From positions 124,001 through 188,000 of the forward strand of contig CANTFL010001407.1 in assembly GCA_947650285.1 (NCBI GenBank): a DNA stretch of 64,000 nucleotides. Reading direction: 5' to 3'. Below the pieces are notes generated by a model. It did no database searches and had not been told where the DNA came from. It was given only the letters and a program-made list of their open reading frames with translations. Of this stretch, positions 1-15,200 are shown one piece after another (position 1 is the first letter of the stretch; the number at the start of each line of letters is the position of its first letter). Made by a program: the position numbers and the translations under genes. This DNA is from Hyaloperonospora brassicae. Taxonomy: Eukaryota; Oomycota; Peronosporomycetes; Peronosporales; Peronosporaceae.

Positions 1-3000
1 ACCAAATTCCCTTCAATCTTTTGACTCTTTTAGTCAAGTCCCTAAAATTATTTTTTGCTGCTCGGCTACATTTTTTTCATAGTCGTATTACGTTATCCAA
101 ATGATGAATCTTTCCGAGTAGGTTGTAAGAAAAACGCTTATATCTTAATCGTTAAGTTACTTCGTGAATATAAATGTTTTGTCATTTCAATTTGAATGGG
201 GTGCACCATTTATCAAAGAGACGGTCAAGCTAGTCACTCAACTCTTCGAGCCAATTAGCAGAGTGAACGTATTATCCCACCATACAAAATTTTTGTTTTG
301 CGAGATTTGGGATATTGATATGAGCAATCTTGTCGGTCTAACGTTTCCAAAATATATTCTATTTGACAGGTATTGACACTGTGTTCACAGATTCGATTTC
401 ATAAAAACGCTTAATTTCTGGCATCTATGAATCTTGTCAAATACATGAAGCCATGCTTTAATGGATGATAGAATCACCTACACTATACAGCGCTCAGAAA
501 TGTAAGCCACTTCACTTCTGCCTGATTTTATTATCACTTTTTATATAATATTTAATATACATAGCAAACCAGAGGGCAAAATTTATCCATTTATATATGA
601 GAATTTGATAACGCTTGTGATCCGTTAACTTTTTTATAAGTTATTATATAAGATCGCGCAATATCTTATGTGCTGTTTTTAAATTTGCTAAATAAAAACG
701 TTCGAGTTTAAAAAATTTTTATTCCAAATTCGAGACGTAAGTATCTTCAAGTTAATTGTTTATAGTGCGTACATAATTTTTACCCCGAACGTCCGCTATT
801 AAATTGATATCAAAAGGAAGGATATCAAATGACGTCTGACTGAAATATTCATTGACATCAAGGGGAGATGTAGTCCGAGACATTCTGCCGTCTCCATGTA
901 TTAGATCCTATTCGTTGTGCAGAAACAATATTTAATAATGGCGAAGTCAACCTCGCAAAATTGCGGATAAGCGATTTAATGTTTCGGTTGCTTATTCTTG
1001 CAAGCCAACGAAGGGATAATAATTCTAATCACAGGCTTTCTCTTACAGGGAACGACCCTACCAGATGACTGTTAAGACCTTGTGTAAATTGGACACAAGG
1101 CTGCATACTTCTGAATATTCGTACACGATAAGTGAGAAGGAGCGAGGATGTAGACAGAACTAGACGGACCTTTATTAGATAAATAGTAGAACTGTATTTA
1201 GCATATTTATGTTTATTTGATATACTACCCTCTTCTTCATCTAACTATATTAAACTACAATTTTGTCTGTCCTTTCCTTGCTCACCACTCATGACGTGCA
1301 TCCAGCAACAATTATTAATTAATTTAATTAGTTTACTGTGAAGTCTATCCAAGCAGTGGGACAACCACGAATTTTACCCTCGGGGGTAAGATTAGCAACA
1401 TTACCCATTATGTGAGTGATTATAATTAAATATTATCCAAAAAAAGAATTCATTAAAATTTGATACGAATATATCGATTTTTGTATATTATAGTTTTGCG
1501 CTTATCTTGTGTGTTTGTCAGTTAAGGTGGCTTAAGCTCTTCGTAAATGATTTTTAAAAGTCCAATCTCGTTCAAGTGCTTAAGATCGAGTATTGATCTT
1601 TGAGCAGAATTGTACTATGATGCCGATTGTTCTTTGTCACATAATCGTGCGGTCCAGCGTTGAAACCATAATTCTTGAATATATGACCTCTTAAACTGCC
1701 CCCAAAAAATGTTTTTGAGTCCATTTCTAATTTGCTGCGTGCTATTGCAAGCTAATCTTGGAATCACTTGCGCGATATGGTTCAAACTTCTCGGGGTGGC
1801 TTTCTCAGTCGTTACAGCACAGACCGAGATCGTGCTTCTGCACGTTTAAGAATTATAAAGTTAGTCATCGTGACGCTTTAAAATCTGGTACGTATAAGGT
1901 GTGCTTATGCCGCAAATGCTAGGAGAAAAACTTAGATGTGTTTGTCGCCCAATCAGTTTTCGAGCAAATCTATCACTTAAACTATCTTAAGCTTCATGAT
2001 CATGTACAATTTGTTTTGCCTTAAAGCCCGCTATTCCCATTTAACGCTTGCCTATAATGTCAACTGGTATCTTGATAATCACGTCATGCGTCGCAAAATG
2101 TCCACTAACAGCTAATTGTTACGATTTTTTAAAATATTTTTAAGTGTTTTAATAATAACTAAAACCTTTGATGTTGATAATATGGGCCAAACAACCATAA
2201 TAGACAAAGTAGCATCATATTTTGACACTTCCACCGGCTTTTAAGCTAAACCTTTTCGATATGTCTAGATTCTAAATCCGGACCCCTTCTCTGAAGTGTT
2301 AACCCCCTACAATCACAACATGTCTTTATAATTACACAACTATATCTCAATCATCATTTTTGTAAAATAAATGGACGGCTGCTGACACACTCCTGATTTA
2401 ACTTTAAATCGGTCACACACACCATATTGTGTGTATATATAAATGTTACCACAAGCCTAATACTTATTACTAAATATGAATTTCGAGCAGTTTAAGGTCG
2501 GCTAGGATGGGGTATATGAGTGATTGCTTTAATCTATAAAAAAAATTTTGTTCTGAACTCTTTCCTTTTTAAATCACCTTTACTACAAAACATTTTGTCC
2601 ATCTAGTCCCAGCATGTCACATATTTCGATTATGACACCCGAAACTATAGATCGATCATGCATTTTGTCAAACCACGATTATTTCGCTTCAATATATATC
2701 GATCAAAAGGTAAAGACACCAGTCATACTTAGTTGCATTTCCCTAGCAGACATATTAACCTTACTTTACCTATCGTTATTAATAATTAACGACACTCTTT
2801 TCTTATATATTTTGTGCGAATATATTTACCGTCTCCATCCTATTTGGTGGTAGTTTCCGTACAGATTGCTGTGCGTCCCGATAAGGACAAAAAACACATC
2901 ATCGATGTTTGTTAGTAAGCATCTACTACGATAAGTATCACATTCCGATATCGATTAGCCCTACTGTGAAGCATATTCATTCTTATGCATACCAGGTTAA

Positions 3001-4430
3001 CGCACAGAATGTCTTATTTAATACGTGACATATTGAGGCCAAAATATCAGACTTTGATGTTGAAGTCGACATTAAGAACCATAGTGCTGACTAAGCCAGC
3101 ATTACGAAGTGCAATACGAGCCAGGAGTAAGATATTATTGATGACATCGATCAAAATAAAATTTATATACCCATGTGTACTAACAAAAGCGGACTGTAGG
3201 TTCCAGTGTAGACAATTAGTCAACATTGCAAATTTACATAGATTCAAAATAACAAATGGCGGCTGACACGTTTCATGTAATATCCGATACTGACATCGAA
3301 TTTTGAAGAAACTGGGTCATATTTAACCGTATTTGGCGATAAGCGTATATATTGAATTCGATTGACCCTTGTTCACTGATGTCATATTATATTCAAAAAT
3401 TAAAAAATTGTAAGAGTGACAGCACTCTTGCCAGTGTACAATTTACATTTACGAACATAGTCGAAGAGTTTTTCTGCTGATTGAAACTTACTAACGATTT
3501 AAAACGTACATCCGCTTTACCTTTAAAGTATTATGATTCGACAACTTGATTGGTCTATCGTACGTTTATTCCACGTTGTAGTACCTACACGTTTGTAAAA
3601 AACATTTTTTCAAGTATAAATGCTTTGATTTTATATTTTTTTAAAATCTACTTTTTCTTTTATAAGACATTAAATAAATTTCCCCGGCAGCCATATATCT
3701 GTGAAAAAAGTTTTTAAGAGGATATAAAGTATTTTTCGTTTTATGTCATTCGTTATATCACAATTATTGTTTATACTTTAAGGGCCAAAAGTTTGAATTT
3801 GGCTGAGTAATTGTGTTTCTATATTTTTGTGTACCCTATACTTATTTGATCGCATTGATGACATATAATAACCATTCCAAAATCGAATACACTGATTTTG
3901 AAAGTGGATTCATTTCTACCTTTATATATAGTTTTATTCGCGGAAAATGGTCGTAGGATACACTTATAGTTTATTAAAAGAAGCACAAGGATGGTTAAGC
4001 TAGCACAAATAATAAAACTAGATTTAAACGGATTGACAGGTCAGCTACATCAGATTTTACAGCCAATTCTGACAACGGTACAAAGCATGTTCCAATACGT
4101 TGTTTTTCTATCATTGGATCACCATATTTAAGTCACTATTCATGAGACATAATTTTTTTCCATTTCCAGGAACGGATTACTGCTGCTAAAGAAGTTCAAA
4201 ATCCGTTTTGCAATAATTTGTGCATAACATTAAAAATGCAGTCGTAATAAATTTTGTTAAAATGAATTAGCAAATAAAATTAGAGACTATGAGCTTAACT
4301 GAAATACACACCTCTTGACAAAACAACAAAATGATATCAGGAGCAGTACAAAGTCTCTCAGATTTATAAATGCAAATACAATTAATACATTATTTTCAAC
4401 ATATTTAATGTCAGCAATAACACTTATATA
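1..4430. other. AT-rich gene-free DNA
   Basis: This stretch is dominated by A and T runs and short broken frames. The longest open frames are under 100 codons, rich in Ile, Tyr, Leu and Ser, and resemble no family I know. I see no RNA gene, tandem array or transposon protein. It is best read as old, AT-drifted intergenic or repeat DNA. Confidence 0.7.
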
Positions 4431-4439
4431 AGCAGCTTT

Positions 4440-4990
4440 ATTTTATGTAAGGTCCCTTAATCTATCATTAGTCATTAGCAGTAGCAACAGTACTACGATC
4501 AGCCGCAACGACTGGAAAGCACATTATCCACATACCCAATAATACAGTTAAGGTAGCAATATTTATAACATCTACGACAAATGCAACAACAACAATAAAA
4601 CAGAACTAGCAGTAGTAACAACAGTATCAAAAGCAGCAACAATCGACGTGAACGACCGATAACGAGACCAAAATAAGAGTATCACGAAAGACAATATTCA
4701 TGTCGAAACTAAACGAACAATACCAAAACATCATGAAGAGTGAAACTTAAAGAACTATAACTGCAGAATACACCGCAACAATATCAACATTTAAATATGA
4801 TGCAGCAGTTACAAAATCAAATTAATTAAAACGCATAAAAAAAATTTACTACACAATTCGAATCAATAGCATAATAGGCAACATTACTAAGTGCAGCAAC
4901 TTCAATTATATTTTTTTGCACTTCATCATCAGTTTTTACTTTTAAGAGATGTTGAAACCTACAACAACATCATCTCTGATTTAAAACGTT
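4440..4990. repeat. Degenerate AAC/AGC trinucleotide-rich tract
   Basis: The plus strand is packed with imperfect runs of AAC, ACA, AGC and AGT triplets, for example around 4,466-4,510, 4,575-4,650 and 4,750-4,810. No frame stays open, so it does not encode a Gln/Asn-rich protein now. It looks like an expanded trinucleotide repeat that has since decayed, either a former microsatellite or a former homopolymer-coding exon. Confidence 0.5.
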
Positions 4991-5756
4991 AAATTTGAAC
5001 CAATTACGATCTTTTCGAAATAAGCCTTTCGACTTGCATCACGCTTTAGCAACTACTTCTTGCGAGAATATAATGCGTGCGGCAAAACCTCTTCCGGCTC
5101 CTTTCCGTCTTATTCTACTATTCGAGCGTGAAGGTAGACAATAAAACAATTTGAAATAATCCGTATAAGAGTATTTAGTATCTACACTTTAATAATTTTC
5201 TAAAAGATAGGCTCTAATTTGTCTCTAATTTTTTAAGCAGCAATATTCTACATGATTCGCTTATATATAAATGTATTTATATATTCTTAATATTTATTAA
5301 TTATAGGGTTTGGTACATTTCAACCGCTTCGAATAAAATAGGCCCCGAATTTGATTATTAGAATACCTGGATACTAGAGGTTATATGAGGACTGCAATAT
5401 ATATATAAGTAAATGAGATGTGCCATGTAATCTATTTGTCTTGTAATATTCAATTTATGTTGCGTCTACAATATCACCTAAATTATATTATATTAATGTC
5501 AATGGGTAATCAATTTATATGAGCAATGTCAATGCCGATCAACGCTTTTAGTTTGTGTAAATGTACAAGACACATTTTAAATATTTGCTAATAAAGTAGC
5601 TTCTCAATATAGTCTCATATCTTAACATCATTTCTTGTGATGTAGTGTATCGATCAAAATAATCTCGTTTACCACGACTTACAAGAAATGATAAGCCCAT
5701 TACCGATTACGGAAGTTATGGATTGATCATCGTAGAATTTGACCGGGATCGGAACA
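4991..5756. other. AT-rich gene-free DNA
   Basis: This is AT-rich sequence with short TA-dinucleotide runs near 5,398-5,410. No open frame or repeat of note is visible. Confidence 0.6.
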
Positions 5757-5836
5757 GGAATAAATGGTCACGATAATCGTCTGTGAATAGCCGTCACGGT
5801 CACTGGTACTGACCAACGGTCACGGTCACCCGACGA
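5757..5836. repeat. Short cluster of GGTCAC-type repeats
   Basis: About 80 bases hold several copies of GGTCAC or CGGTCACGGTCA with small changes (near 5,767, 5,792-5,804 and 5,817-5,829). The tract is more GC-rich than its surroundings. It resembles a decayed minisatellite or the end of an old element; no function can be assigned. Confidence 0.4.
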
Positions 5837-8800
5837 AACCCTCAGTTAAGGTCATCGAGAGGGTGCTTGTATTCGGGACTAATGAGGGGTAGGTAGCGAT
5901 ATACGTCGTCAATACTAAGAGCTATAAAATACTTAGATTTCGTTACAGCCGCTAATAGGTAAATATAAACATTTAACGTTTGACTATATATACGCATCAT
6001 CATTACTGCCGGCCATGAACTTGTAGCAACCGACAAACAAACTCTTTTGTGCGTGTGTTTTGTTACGTGTTGGTATTTAGATTGATTGTCTCGAGAAAAC
6101 GTTAAAAAAAATTAAGTCGGCCCACGATCGATTGCGAAACTCATTTATCCGCTCGGTATATTGAAGGATTAACTGGTCAGAAGAAAAAGTATATGAAGAT
6201 TTGTCATTTGACAAGGCGGGTTTTTTAAGGGTTGAACAACATCAAGCAGACCTATTGAGTGAGATCTCGTCGTTTAAAAAATCCTACGTGACAACAACAA
6301 GCCCATCTCTAACGAGGCCGAAATATTATACGACATCAAGTCACTTAGACGAGTGCGACCCACTTGCCGACATGTACACGAGGCGAAAGGAAATACGCCA
6401 TGCAAACTATCCGGGGTGCCTTTTCCGATAAAAAAATTATGGGCTATATTGAAGGTTTGGCTAGTCATCAGAATTTATGCCAAAACACTCCGACACATCA
6501 CGCAGCAAATTTTCGACGTTATTTTAGCAGTTTACATATATGCGATATATATTAAATACAAAGTACATAAAGTGAGTCAAATTAGGTCGTTTATAGAAAT
6601 GGGGATAATTAAATACATCTAGTGGCCTGTAGGGCCCAATTGGCATTGCATAACAAGCACGTATCATCTGCATCATCTTTTTTGTATTATGTTTGATACA
6701 ATATTAAGACACCATGCTGGCAATGGTTATAAGATCGCGTGTATCAAGAATACAGTGAAAAATCTAATATTAGATATATTTTATTTAATATCAGTGTAAA
6801 AAGACCAGTTAGTCAAGTAAAAATAGAGAAATTCCGCTATTTTGATGTATCACGTTGTCTTTAGAGCATGCAGTCATTCCGGTTGTGAGCTGGGTCAATA
6901 AATGCTATTGCCTTTTTCTGTCGCCACTCTGATTTTATACTTTGACACGTAAACGCAATTCGGAAGTTAATCAAGAAAAACAAAAGTCTACTGCATACTC
7001 TTCAAAAAGGCTAATATACCCTATGCGCTTCATAAGGTATGCTTAAAGCTTTTTAAATGCAAATTAAATTCGGTCTATTCAAAATATTTTTAATTAAAGG
7101 CGAATTGAATTTGCGGTTCAATAGTAATATTTGACATACTATAGCAATATAAATTTAATTACAACTCAATAGACGCTTAAGATTGTTTTAAGGGACAGTA
7201 AGTATACTTAATAACACATTTTTGCATAGGAAATCATGTTGCACGGGGCGGCCATGAAATTTTGAGTTGAGCTGTCAGCCAAAAGTACTTGAATTTTGTA
7301 AACGCCCCGTTTATAAAATTCTACCCACAATCATTATTGTGTATACTGAAGTAAGCTGATGCACTAAAAAATATTTCGGAAAATAATAAATTCACAGTGT
7401 CCTACTCATTACTTCAAATTCTTTCTTTTATTAAATGACACAAACTATAATATTTAAAATACATATTAAAACGTTGAATTTAGAGTATTCACAACTCCCA
7501 AATTGGCCCAACTACTTAAACCAAAACTGACATATTTGAGCTCATAAATTTTGCATGTAGGTGGTGTGCATTTAAATTTTTTGCATCTGAATATTAAAGT
7601 CAGCGATTTATATTTTGCATTATTTGCAATATCCGACAAAAAACGTTAACTGCTAGTAAAGTAAATTATAAGTCATATATGACTAAGAAAATTAAAGTGT
7701 CATGTTTCTCGACTTTTTTCTGAAACTGACAGTTAAATTAGCTAAATTTGCAGGCATAAATAAGATCGTAAACAGTATAAAAATTTACGTGACGAACGTA
7801 GGTAGGCTTTCAAACAAATTATATCTTTATGTATATTAGGATATATATGTGAGTTGAAAAGTTGCGTGTTACGAAAATGAAGTACGCTGAGTTGAGGCAT
7901 CATCCACAAACTTCGTTTCTTGCTTTCGTTCGTTATAGGCTAGCAATATCAATATAGATAGAATACTTCATATTTTATTATAAACAATTTGGTTAGATTC
8001 CTACGAAATAATCGCTGGAGTGTAATTACGATTTATAAATATATTGAACACTAAGAAGGATGCTATACGAACCTGTAGAATGAAATTAGACTGTCAATTT
8101 CGATGTCGTTGAATGCATGTGACTGCGTCGATAAGCAAATTTTTTTGAACGATATAAAAACCGGTAGTGATTTAACAAATTTAAGTTGACAAGGTATTCA
8201 AAACGTATTAAAAAAAAACAATCTTTCGGCGTCGTAATACAATAAAAGCTACGACAAGATTATTCAACGTTTGCACTTACAAAACAAAGTCGTATATACG
8301 AAGCGTAACATTCTATGTACTCATAATTGTTGTTAATTTAGCGTCATGTTCCCCTGTTTTTGTGATTGTGGTATCCCATATTTAAATGAAATATATATGT
8401 ATAGAACGTACATTGTATTATAACCTAGACGACCATGCGGCAAGGAAATATATGATTTGACAGTCTATCTTAAGTATAATTCGCTATCTATTAGCTTGAC
8501 GATTCACACTTATGTGCTTTATGATCTGTTGTTATATATAGCAATATGTATAGTTGCGGGCAAAGCCTATAAAATTCTCATTATAAGTTAATCGAAATGA
8601 AATAAATTCATCGTTTTTACCTTAAATCCCATACATGTATAATTTACTATGACGTCCCAATCATAATAACCGTTGGTTTGCTAATTGTATATTTTGTTAT
8701 TAATTCCGAATACATGATTGTTTACTTTCATGTAAATAAATGTTCTTGTCTTTTGATGCCTGCAAGTGCTGTAGTATCAATAGCGACTTTGAACTAATGG

Positions 8801-11800
8801 ATTGATTTTAAATTAGGAGTCACGAACACAATAAGTAGCGAAAACCTATGATTTCGATACACAAAACCGAAATAGGTTGACTAGCCGAAACACAAAACGT
8901 GAAAAGGTTTGTCTTCGTTGTGGGGCTAACATGCAGATCCACGAAGAAGTGTTTGAAAACAGTTTTTTTAAATATCTTTGGTTATATTCGTCGACAACAA
9001 AACACCTTGTGAGTATTTTATCAAAACAATTATAATAAATTAGCCCTTTTAATAAAAAAAGGTTATTATTGGGGGGGGGGTTCAAAAACGTTACCATAGA
9101 AAAAAATTGTTTACATTACAAAACACATCATAAAGAAAAGAAATTTTTTTGAACACGTTAATAATTAACTAATTTTACTATCAGGCACGGACGAACTAAG
9201 CAATACTAAAGATTTACCGGTCATTATTGTAAGTGACTTCAGACTTAATATTAGTTTTTTCATTGTCTTCAAATTAAGTAAAAATTACGATATATTGCTA
9301 AAAACGATCTCAGTTTACATTACATTGTATGAATGATATTCGCTAAGAATTAATGTTTTGGAGGATCAGGAAATGCTTTAACCTAATATATTATTGTGTC
9401 AAACAATTTGATTTTCTTGATTTGAAATTAACTTGATCATATATTGGTTTGTATCATCTTGTCGCATGTAAATTGTTACGAAACTTTGACCCCTAAGTTA
9501 TGCGCATTCATCAAATCGTTTATAATTTTATCAAATTTGACCCAATGTTTTTCATTTTTTCCTAAAAATTATGCTTATAACAAATTACTCCGAACGCAAC
9601 AATAATAACTTTTTCTAATTTCGATTACATCTCTGTTGGATTCGTGAGTTGACATGCCTCTTTGTAAGTAAGCCATCTCTTATCCTTTCCATCGAATTTT
9701 TGGTGAGCTTTGTGAAAGGGCATTTAAAGTTGCAGTCTTGTAAGCCTTTCAATTGATCCTTCAATGCTATATAGATTTTTTAAACGACTTCGATCCATGT
9801 GGGTTTCTATGAGGCCACACATTATATTGAAGGTGTTTAAGTTAGCCTAGGTCATGATTCATAATATATCAATATTATATTCCAGGACACATAAGCATAA
9901 ATAGACAGTAAAGCGACCTATGTCGGCTTACACATACAATATAAATGACCGCCATATTCTAAGAAATATAATTTAGCGATCTTTTGTCTGGCCTTGGGCG
10001 TATAGTTGTTAAAGGCTTAATAGAGATCACGTCTTTGAATGGGACCGAAGGTTGAACCATAAAGGCAACAGTCACCTATCATCACAAGTAAAAAAATGGA
10101 TCAAGATTCTAAGATTATCAAGGTTCAGAATTAAAGGGAAGACAAGAGAAGCTGCTGGATGCGAATAACTACCTTGTGAAAATAATTCAATTAATCTCGT
10201 AATCCCTGATCAGACTATACAAATAACAGCATTTTTTAGTACTATTAAATTGAAATGCTTCTGTTTTGCAATATTACGTACATCAAATTGAGTTAGCGGC
10301 GGCAATATTAGTATACTACCTACGTTGGCAGATGACCACATTTAAGCAAAATTAAAAATTTTGCATAAAGTACAGTAAGGCAATAGGCGCTGAGAGCTAA
10401 GCGCTAATTTATGACAATTTATAAAAATATAGGATTCAAAGTATACCATTGTGTTCAAATAAACAACATCATACCTGTATCATTGACTTTAGTAGGCGGA
10501 TCGGAAAACGTAACACAGGTTGATTCTTCGTAAGAAACACAGTAACGGAGGGATCACCTTAGGCCGTAAAAAATTGAACTGCGAGTACACTTGTATCTGT
10601 GGATCATGTCTCGATACTCATAAAAGAATAAGTCTTTAATCAGGAGATCCGACAGACCAGTATAACTAGACTGCTTTACAAAGACGTACTAATGAAACGA
10701 AACCGACTGTTGACGTTAGCGTTATCATTACACGCCAGAATAAGGGAGGCATTGAACAGAAATAGCAAAATGGGTACAAAAATTTGCGGAAAGGTTACGA
10801 AGGAGGCCATAAAAGTGCTTCTCGGTAAATAATTTATTTATTGTTTCTATATGCCAGCGAGAAATTTTAGAAGTCTGCAATGGAATATTAAGGTCGGTGC
10901 TTTACCAGAGATAATATGAAGCCCAGTCAAAACGACGCCAATTGTCTCAATTCGTTCGAATACCAATCAGAAGAATCAAGAAAGCCAGATTCATGGTTAA
11001 AATGGTGACCAGACACGCTTGAACACGACAGCATTATGGCAGTCGCACATAGATGCAAAACATCATTTTCTAACATGTCTTTGACATAATTATATGGGCG
11101 GATTAGATCGGAATAGCTATACATATGTCCTGATTCAAATAATTATAAATCCGCTATTAAGAGTCATCAATCATCGGTATTATCGCTCAAATTATTTGTT
11201 ATTGCAATTATACATTTTTGGCTTATAAGTCAGAACGCTACCCATTTTAGATCAATCAGGCAAAAAGTTAATAGGAACGGCCATGCTCGTTTAATTATGT
11301 CAGGCGGTATGGTCGAAAGAAAGTGGATGCAATCTAATTGTAGTCTCTAGTCGAAAAGTGGAGGAAATTGACAAGGTACAATACGCCATCCAGGGGGTTT
11401 CGCGATCCAAGGAAAAACTATTTCGAGGTTACGTGCAAATTGGGTTCGCGATCCACGAGGTCCGCATACTACGAAATATGGTCCTCAGGGAGATCGAGAC
11501 CCGTTGGATTTTAATACGCGACATTACAGACTCGATGATTATAAATTAGAATTGTCTGCGGAGTGAACCACATAGAATCTGTATATAGGAATTTCCGCGG
11601 TGAGGGAGGGCGTAGACTAAGCACGGGGCGGGCATGGGTTACGGATAAATTTTAGTTTGCTCGTTGTTATATTTTAGTGCTAACAATGTTTGAAGTACAC
11701 GTGCCGCTTTTCTGTAACGGGTTGGATTACTCGCTGCCCGACGTTTAGAAACCTGCATACGTTGTTTGAGTGAAATCTATATATTATGTGGACACGGACC

Positions 11801-11975
11801 AAAAAAATTCTTGACAACCCTAGCCCCCATTGGGATTATACGAAGCATCATAGTAAAGGACAATGTAAAAGATAGCGAGACGGCTTAGGGAGTAAGTGGG
11901 TCAAGCGAATCTAGTATTTTTGTTTTGGAGAACTTGATCTCGCGTGATCGATGTCACCCATATGAGTGATATGAA
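5837..11975. other. AT-rich gene-free DNA
   Basis: There is no gene I can support here. Open frames of up to 89 codons around 6.2-6.6 kb overlap one another on both strands and match no family. A run of ten G bases lies near 9,070-9,079. A slightly GC-richer patch at 11,340-11,640 carries TTCGCGATCCA twice (near 11,400 and 11,445) and may be an unrecognised repeat remnant. Confidence 0.6.
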
Positions 11976-11979
11976 GGTA

Positions 11980-12240
11980 TACTCATAAAAGGAAACGATC
12001 GTTAACTACCCCACCTCTGACATAGTCCAGGTTTCTCTCGACGAGTGTGCATCCAGAATAGAGTGTGCCTACCTTTTCGACGGGTACACAAGGAGGGAAA
12101 GGAATCATAACACCCAAAGACATGTGAACAAGGTAAGGACGGAAGTGCACCACACAAAACGGAGTACCCCCTCCGATAGTCGAATTCATGAACGCTAGTT
12201 GAAAATTGAGGTCACGAAAACCTAGCGATCGCCATTTCAC
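11980..12240 (+). repeat. Dispersed repeat family A, copy 1 (diverged)
   Basis: This GC-richer island carries the two landmarks of a repeat seen elsewhere in the window: a CGACGGGTACACAAGG block near 12,077 and, about 80 bases on, a CGGAGTACCCCCTCC block near 12,160. The same pair in the same order occurs near 23,390/23,435, with weaker versions near 18,280/18,325 and 42,488/42,990. It is probably a non-coding or gag-proximal part of an LTR retrotransposon, but the family was not identified. Confidence 0.4.
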
Positions 12241-15200
12241 CGCAATTTCATATTAATAGCCTAATAAAGAGCATAAAGTGATGGAAATAGACGTTCTATT
12301 AGGCAAACTATAGCTTCCAGTATTAGATGATCAAAAATAGAATGTCCAACATAAAAAAATTGGATGATGCAGGGGTACAGGACATATTTTTTGCATCAAG
12401 AATTGGACGAAAAACAAATAACAAATTTACAATATCTTAAAAATAGTTTATACAAGTTATAAGTGTTGATAACTTAATAAGTGAACCAGCTATAAGGTAT
12501 GAGACCGGTATATCGCCGAGATTCTTATGCTATGAAAATACTAAATTACGACTCCGTTTTCGTTTAGCTTGGCTTTAATATATATATCATAAAAAACATA
12601 GGACGTTCGTGGCCACCCGTTGCAGCAAACTATACTTCTTAAGAATGCAATATGCGAAAGTTATGTAACAAAACTGCAAAGCAATTTACGGCATTTTCAT
12701 AAATAGTTCATCTTATTGCCGTTACAAATCAAATACCAAAACCAATTAGAATTATCGATCCGCTGCTACTGTTCCTCTGTTATGATAATATCAAGCATGT
12801 TGACTGTCTTGCGCGTACCTATACAATTCGTATTTGACTTGAAAAGGGAAATTACAATTGTACGGAGCTCTAGTCTTAATGTGAGCTTCTGAGAATAGCT
12901 TAAGGCCAGTGATGACAAAGCTAAAATTTGTATATCTATCTCGGCAAGTACATAATATTATCACGCGCTTGATAATTATAATATCGCATGTATCTTCGTC
13001 AAGCTTTACGCATTTTTATCGATCATGAAGCGGACTTAAAGCAACGCAGGCTATTATAAGAGTAAAATAGAGAAATATAAAGTCAGCAAATTGTGTGCAA
13101 AGTCTGGCGGAAGAATTAGTATATTAACCTTCATCATGATCCCCTTTTAAAAGATTTTTTAGCTTTAATGGCTTGCACAACCATCGTAAATAAGCGGTGG
13201 TGACCGAACGACGCTGCTGGGTACGCTTCTTGCAACGTGGCCGAATCATTTGACGATGTTAGCTTGGTTTATGAACGCCTTGAAGCGACGGCAACTGTAT
13301 CGCCAGGAACGGAGCACTTGCTCAGTATGTCCCGATTCGAACTTTGGCTTGAAAGCAGATAGATTGGCGATAAGCATAATTCAGTGGAACTAACACAAGA
13401 TCCATCGGGTCATCCACTATTCTTTTCTTTGAACAACTCTATGCTATTGTGAGTTAAACGCACTGTAGCGTTGACGTCCATCATCATCAGCCTGTAACAG
13501 AGCACTACATTTCGCAACGTCAGATGCTTTATAGACGACACCAAAAGGCCGATCATAATCAGACAAATCCAATATTGGCGCAATACGGGATCATCTGTAC
13601 TGCTTTAATGCATCATGCTTCGTGCTAGTCCAGCACCATTCGTCACCCATTTCATATAATAAACCTTTGGACGATCCATATATGCGTAATTTGCACTATG
13701 TTTGTAAAAGTAATTACTAAGTCAATACAACTTACGCAAGCCCTTTTTTTCTTCGTTACCGGCCGGTTAACTATGGGTGTGACATAAGCGGATTCTGCGC
13801 GTAAACCTTGCTTACCAATGAATCATACAAGAAAATAATTTTTTTTAGCGCCAGAGAAGCATTTAGATGCGACTCCTACAGATTCTTTGTACGCATGCAC
13901 TCCAACACTGATCGTACATGATCTATCTATTTGTATGTGTCAGATCGACCATTGGATGCACGACTATGGACAAAGATAGGTTAAAGTACGCTTTGACATA
14001 GCTTGGATGAAGACCAAATATTGTATCACGATAAAAAGTGTAGCCTAGGTATTTTTAAGCCCTTGCGACATACCGAAACACTTACAGAGCATGCCGACAG
14101 AGTAATGACAGCCTACAGCTAAATATCTATTATTTGCGCAAGCAATTTGACATTACCATCAACAAATTCGAGCAAACCATATAATGTACATTCCAACATA
14201 TATCTAAAGAACACTATTTTTAGGGTCGGTGCCGGTGCTGAAATAATGGACCCATTAAGTTTATCGAAAGCATAGATAATCCTCAACCATTTATTTAATA
14301 TTTAGGACACAGAATGCCAGTGTAAAATAGGGAGGATTTATCATACGAAGATTCCCATGGGTTCTTTGCCCGGAGAATTCGTCAATGGCGTATCCTTCAT
14401 TCTTCGGTGTAGTCCACTGCCGTCGTATGAAAACAAAATTTTATGGCCATGTCAATTTTGCAATGTATATCTCTATTAAGAGGTAAGACAGACGATTTAA
14501 TGTGACAAATTGCTCCTTAAAATTCATTTACAAAAAGATAGATCAGGTCTATAATAATTTTTTATATCGATGATCCACTACGCACAAAGAATTGCTTTTG
14601 CGTTCTTAAAAATTAATATATTCGATGAGTTAGATAGTATAACTCAGCATCAGGTCAAATTACTACAAATTCGGATAGTACTCCAGCCCTCAAGCCTTGG
14701 CATTATTTGGCTATAGGTTATTTTGTAAAGTCGAAATAGAGCACCAAGAATGGTAGAATATTATGACGAATATTGCCATTGACATGACCCGTCAATCCGT
14801 TGACATTTGTATATAATAAAATGCTACAATTAACACTACGTGAATTACTGGACGTTGACTTTTAGCAATCGTCACGTCACGCCATGGTCGTATCCCTAAA
14901 GAGCATATACGCCTCTCTGGGCAGGTAAAATGGGGACCTTGCGATTGCTATTTACCAGAGCGCGCTTATTACGTTACTGATGTGTTTCGAGACATCTAGT
15001 GAAAGGTACTGGTCTCCATCAATTTACCTGTGAGTTTAAACGTACCACTTCACGTGCATTGTGGAGACCTAGCCTAAATTGCCTAGGCAATATGCCAACA
15101 TGGTCAAATACCTACTTTCATTAAAAGGGCATTACGGCTGACCTTACTCGGTAAATTTTTACGTGCCACCCGACTCACATCAGACGAATTCAATTCTTGA

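Noticed and set aside
10940..10960. GTTCGAATACC, similar to a tRNA B box
   Set aside because: There is no matching A box or cloverleaf around it; it appears by chance.
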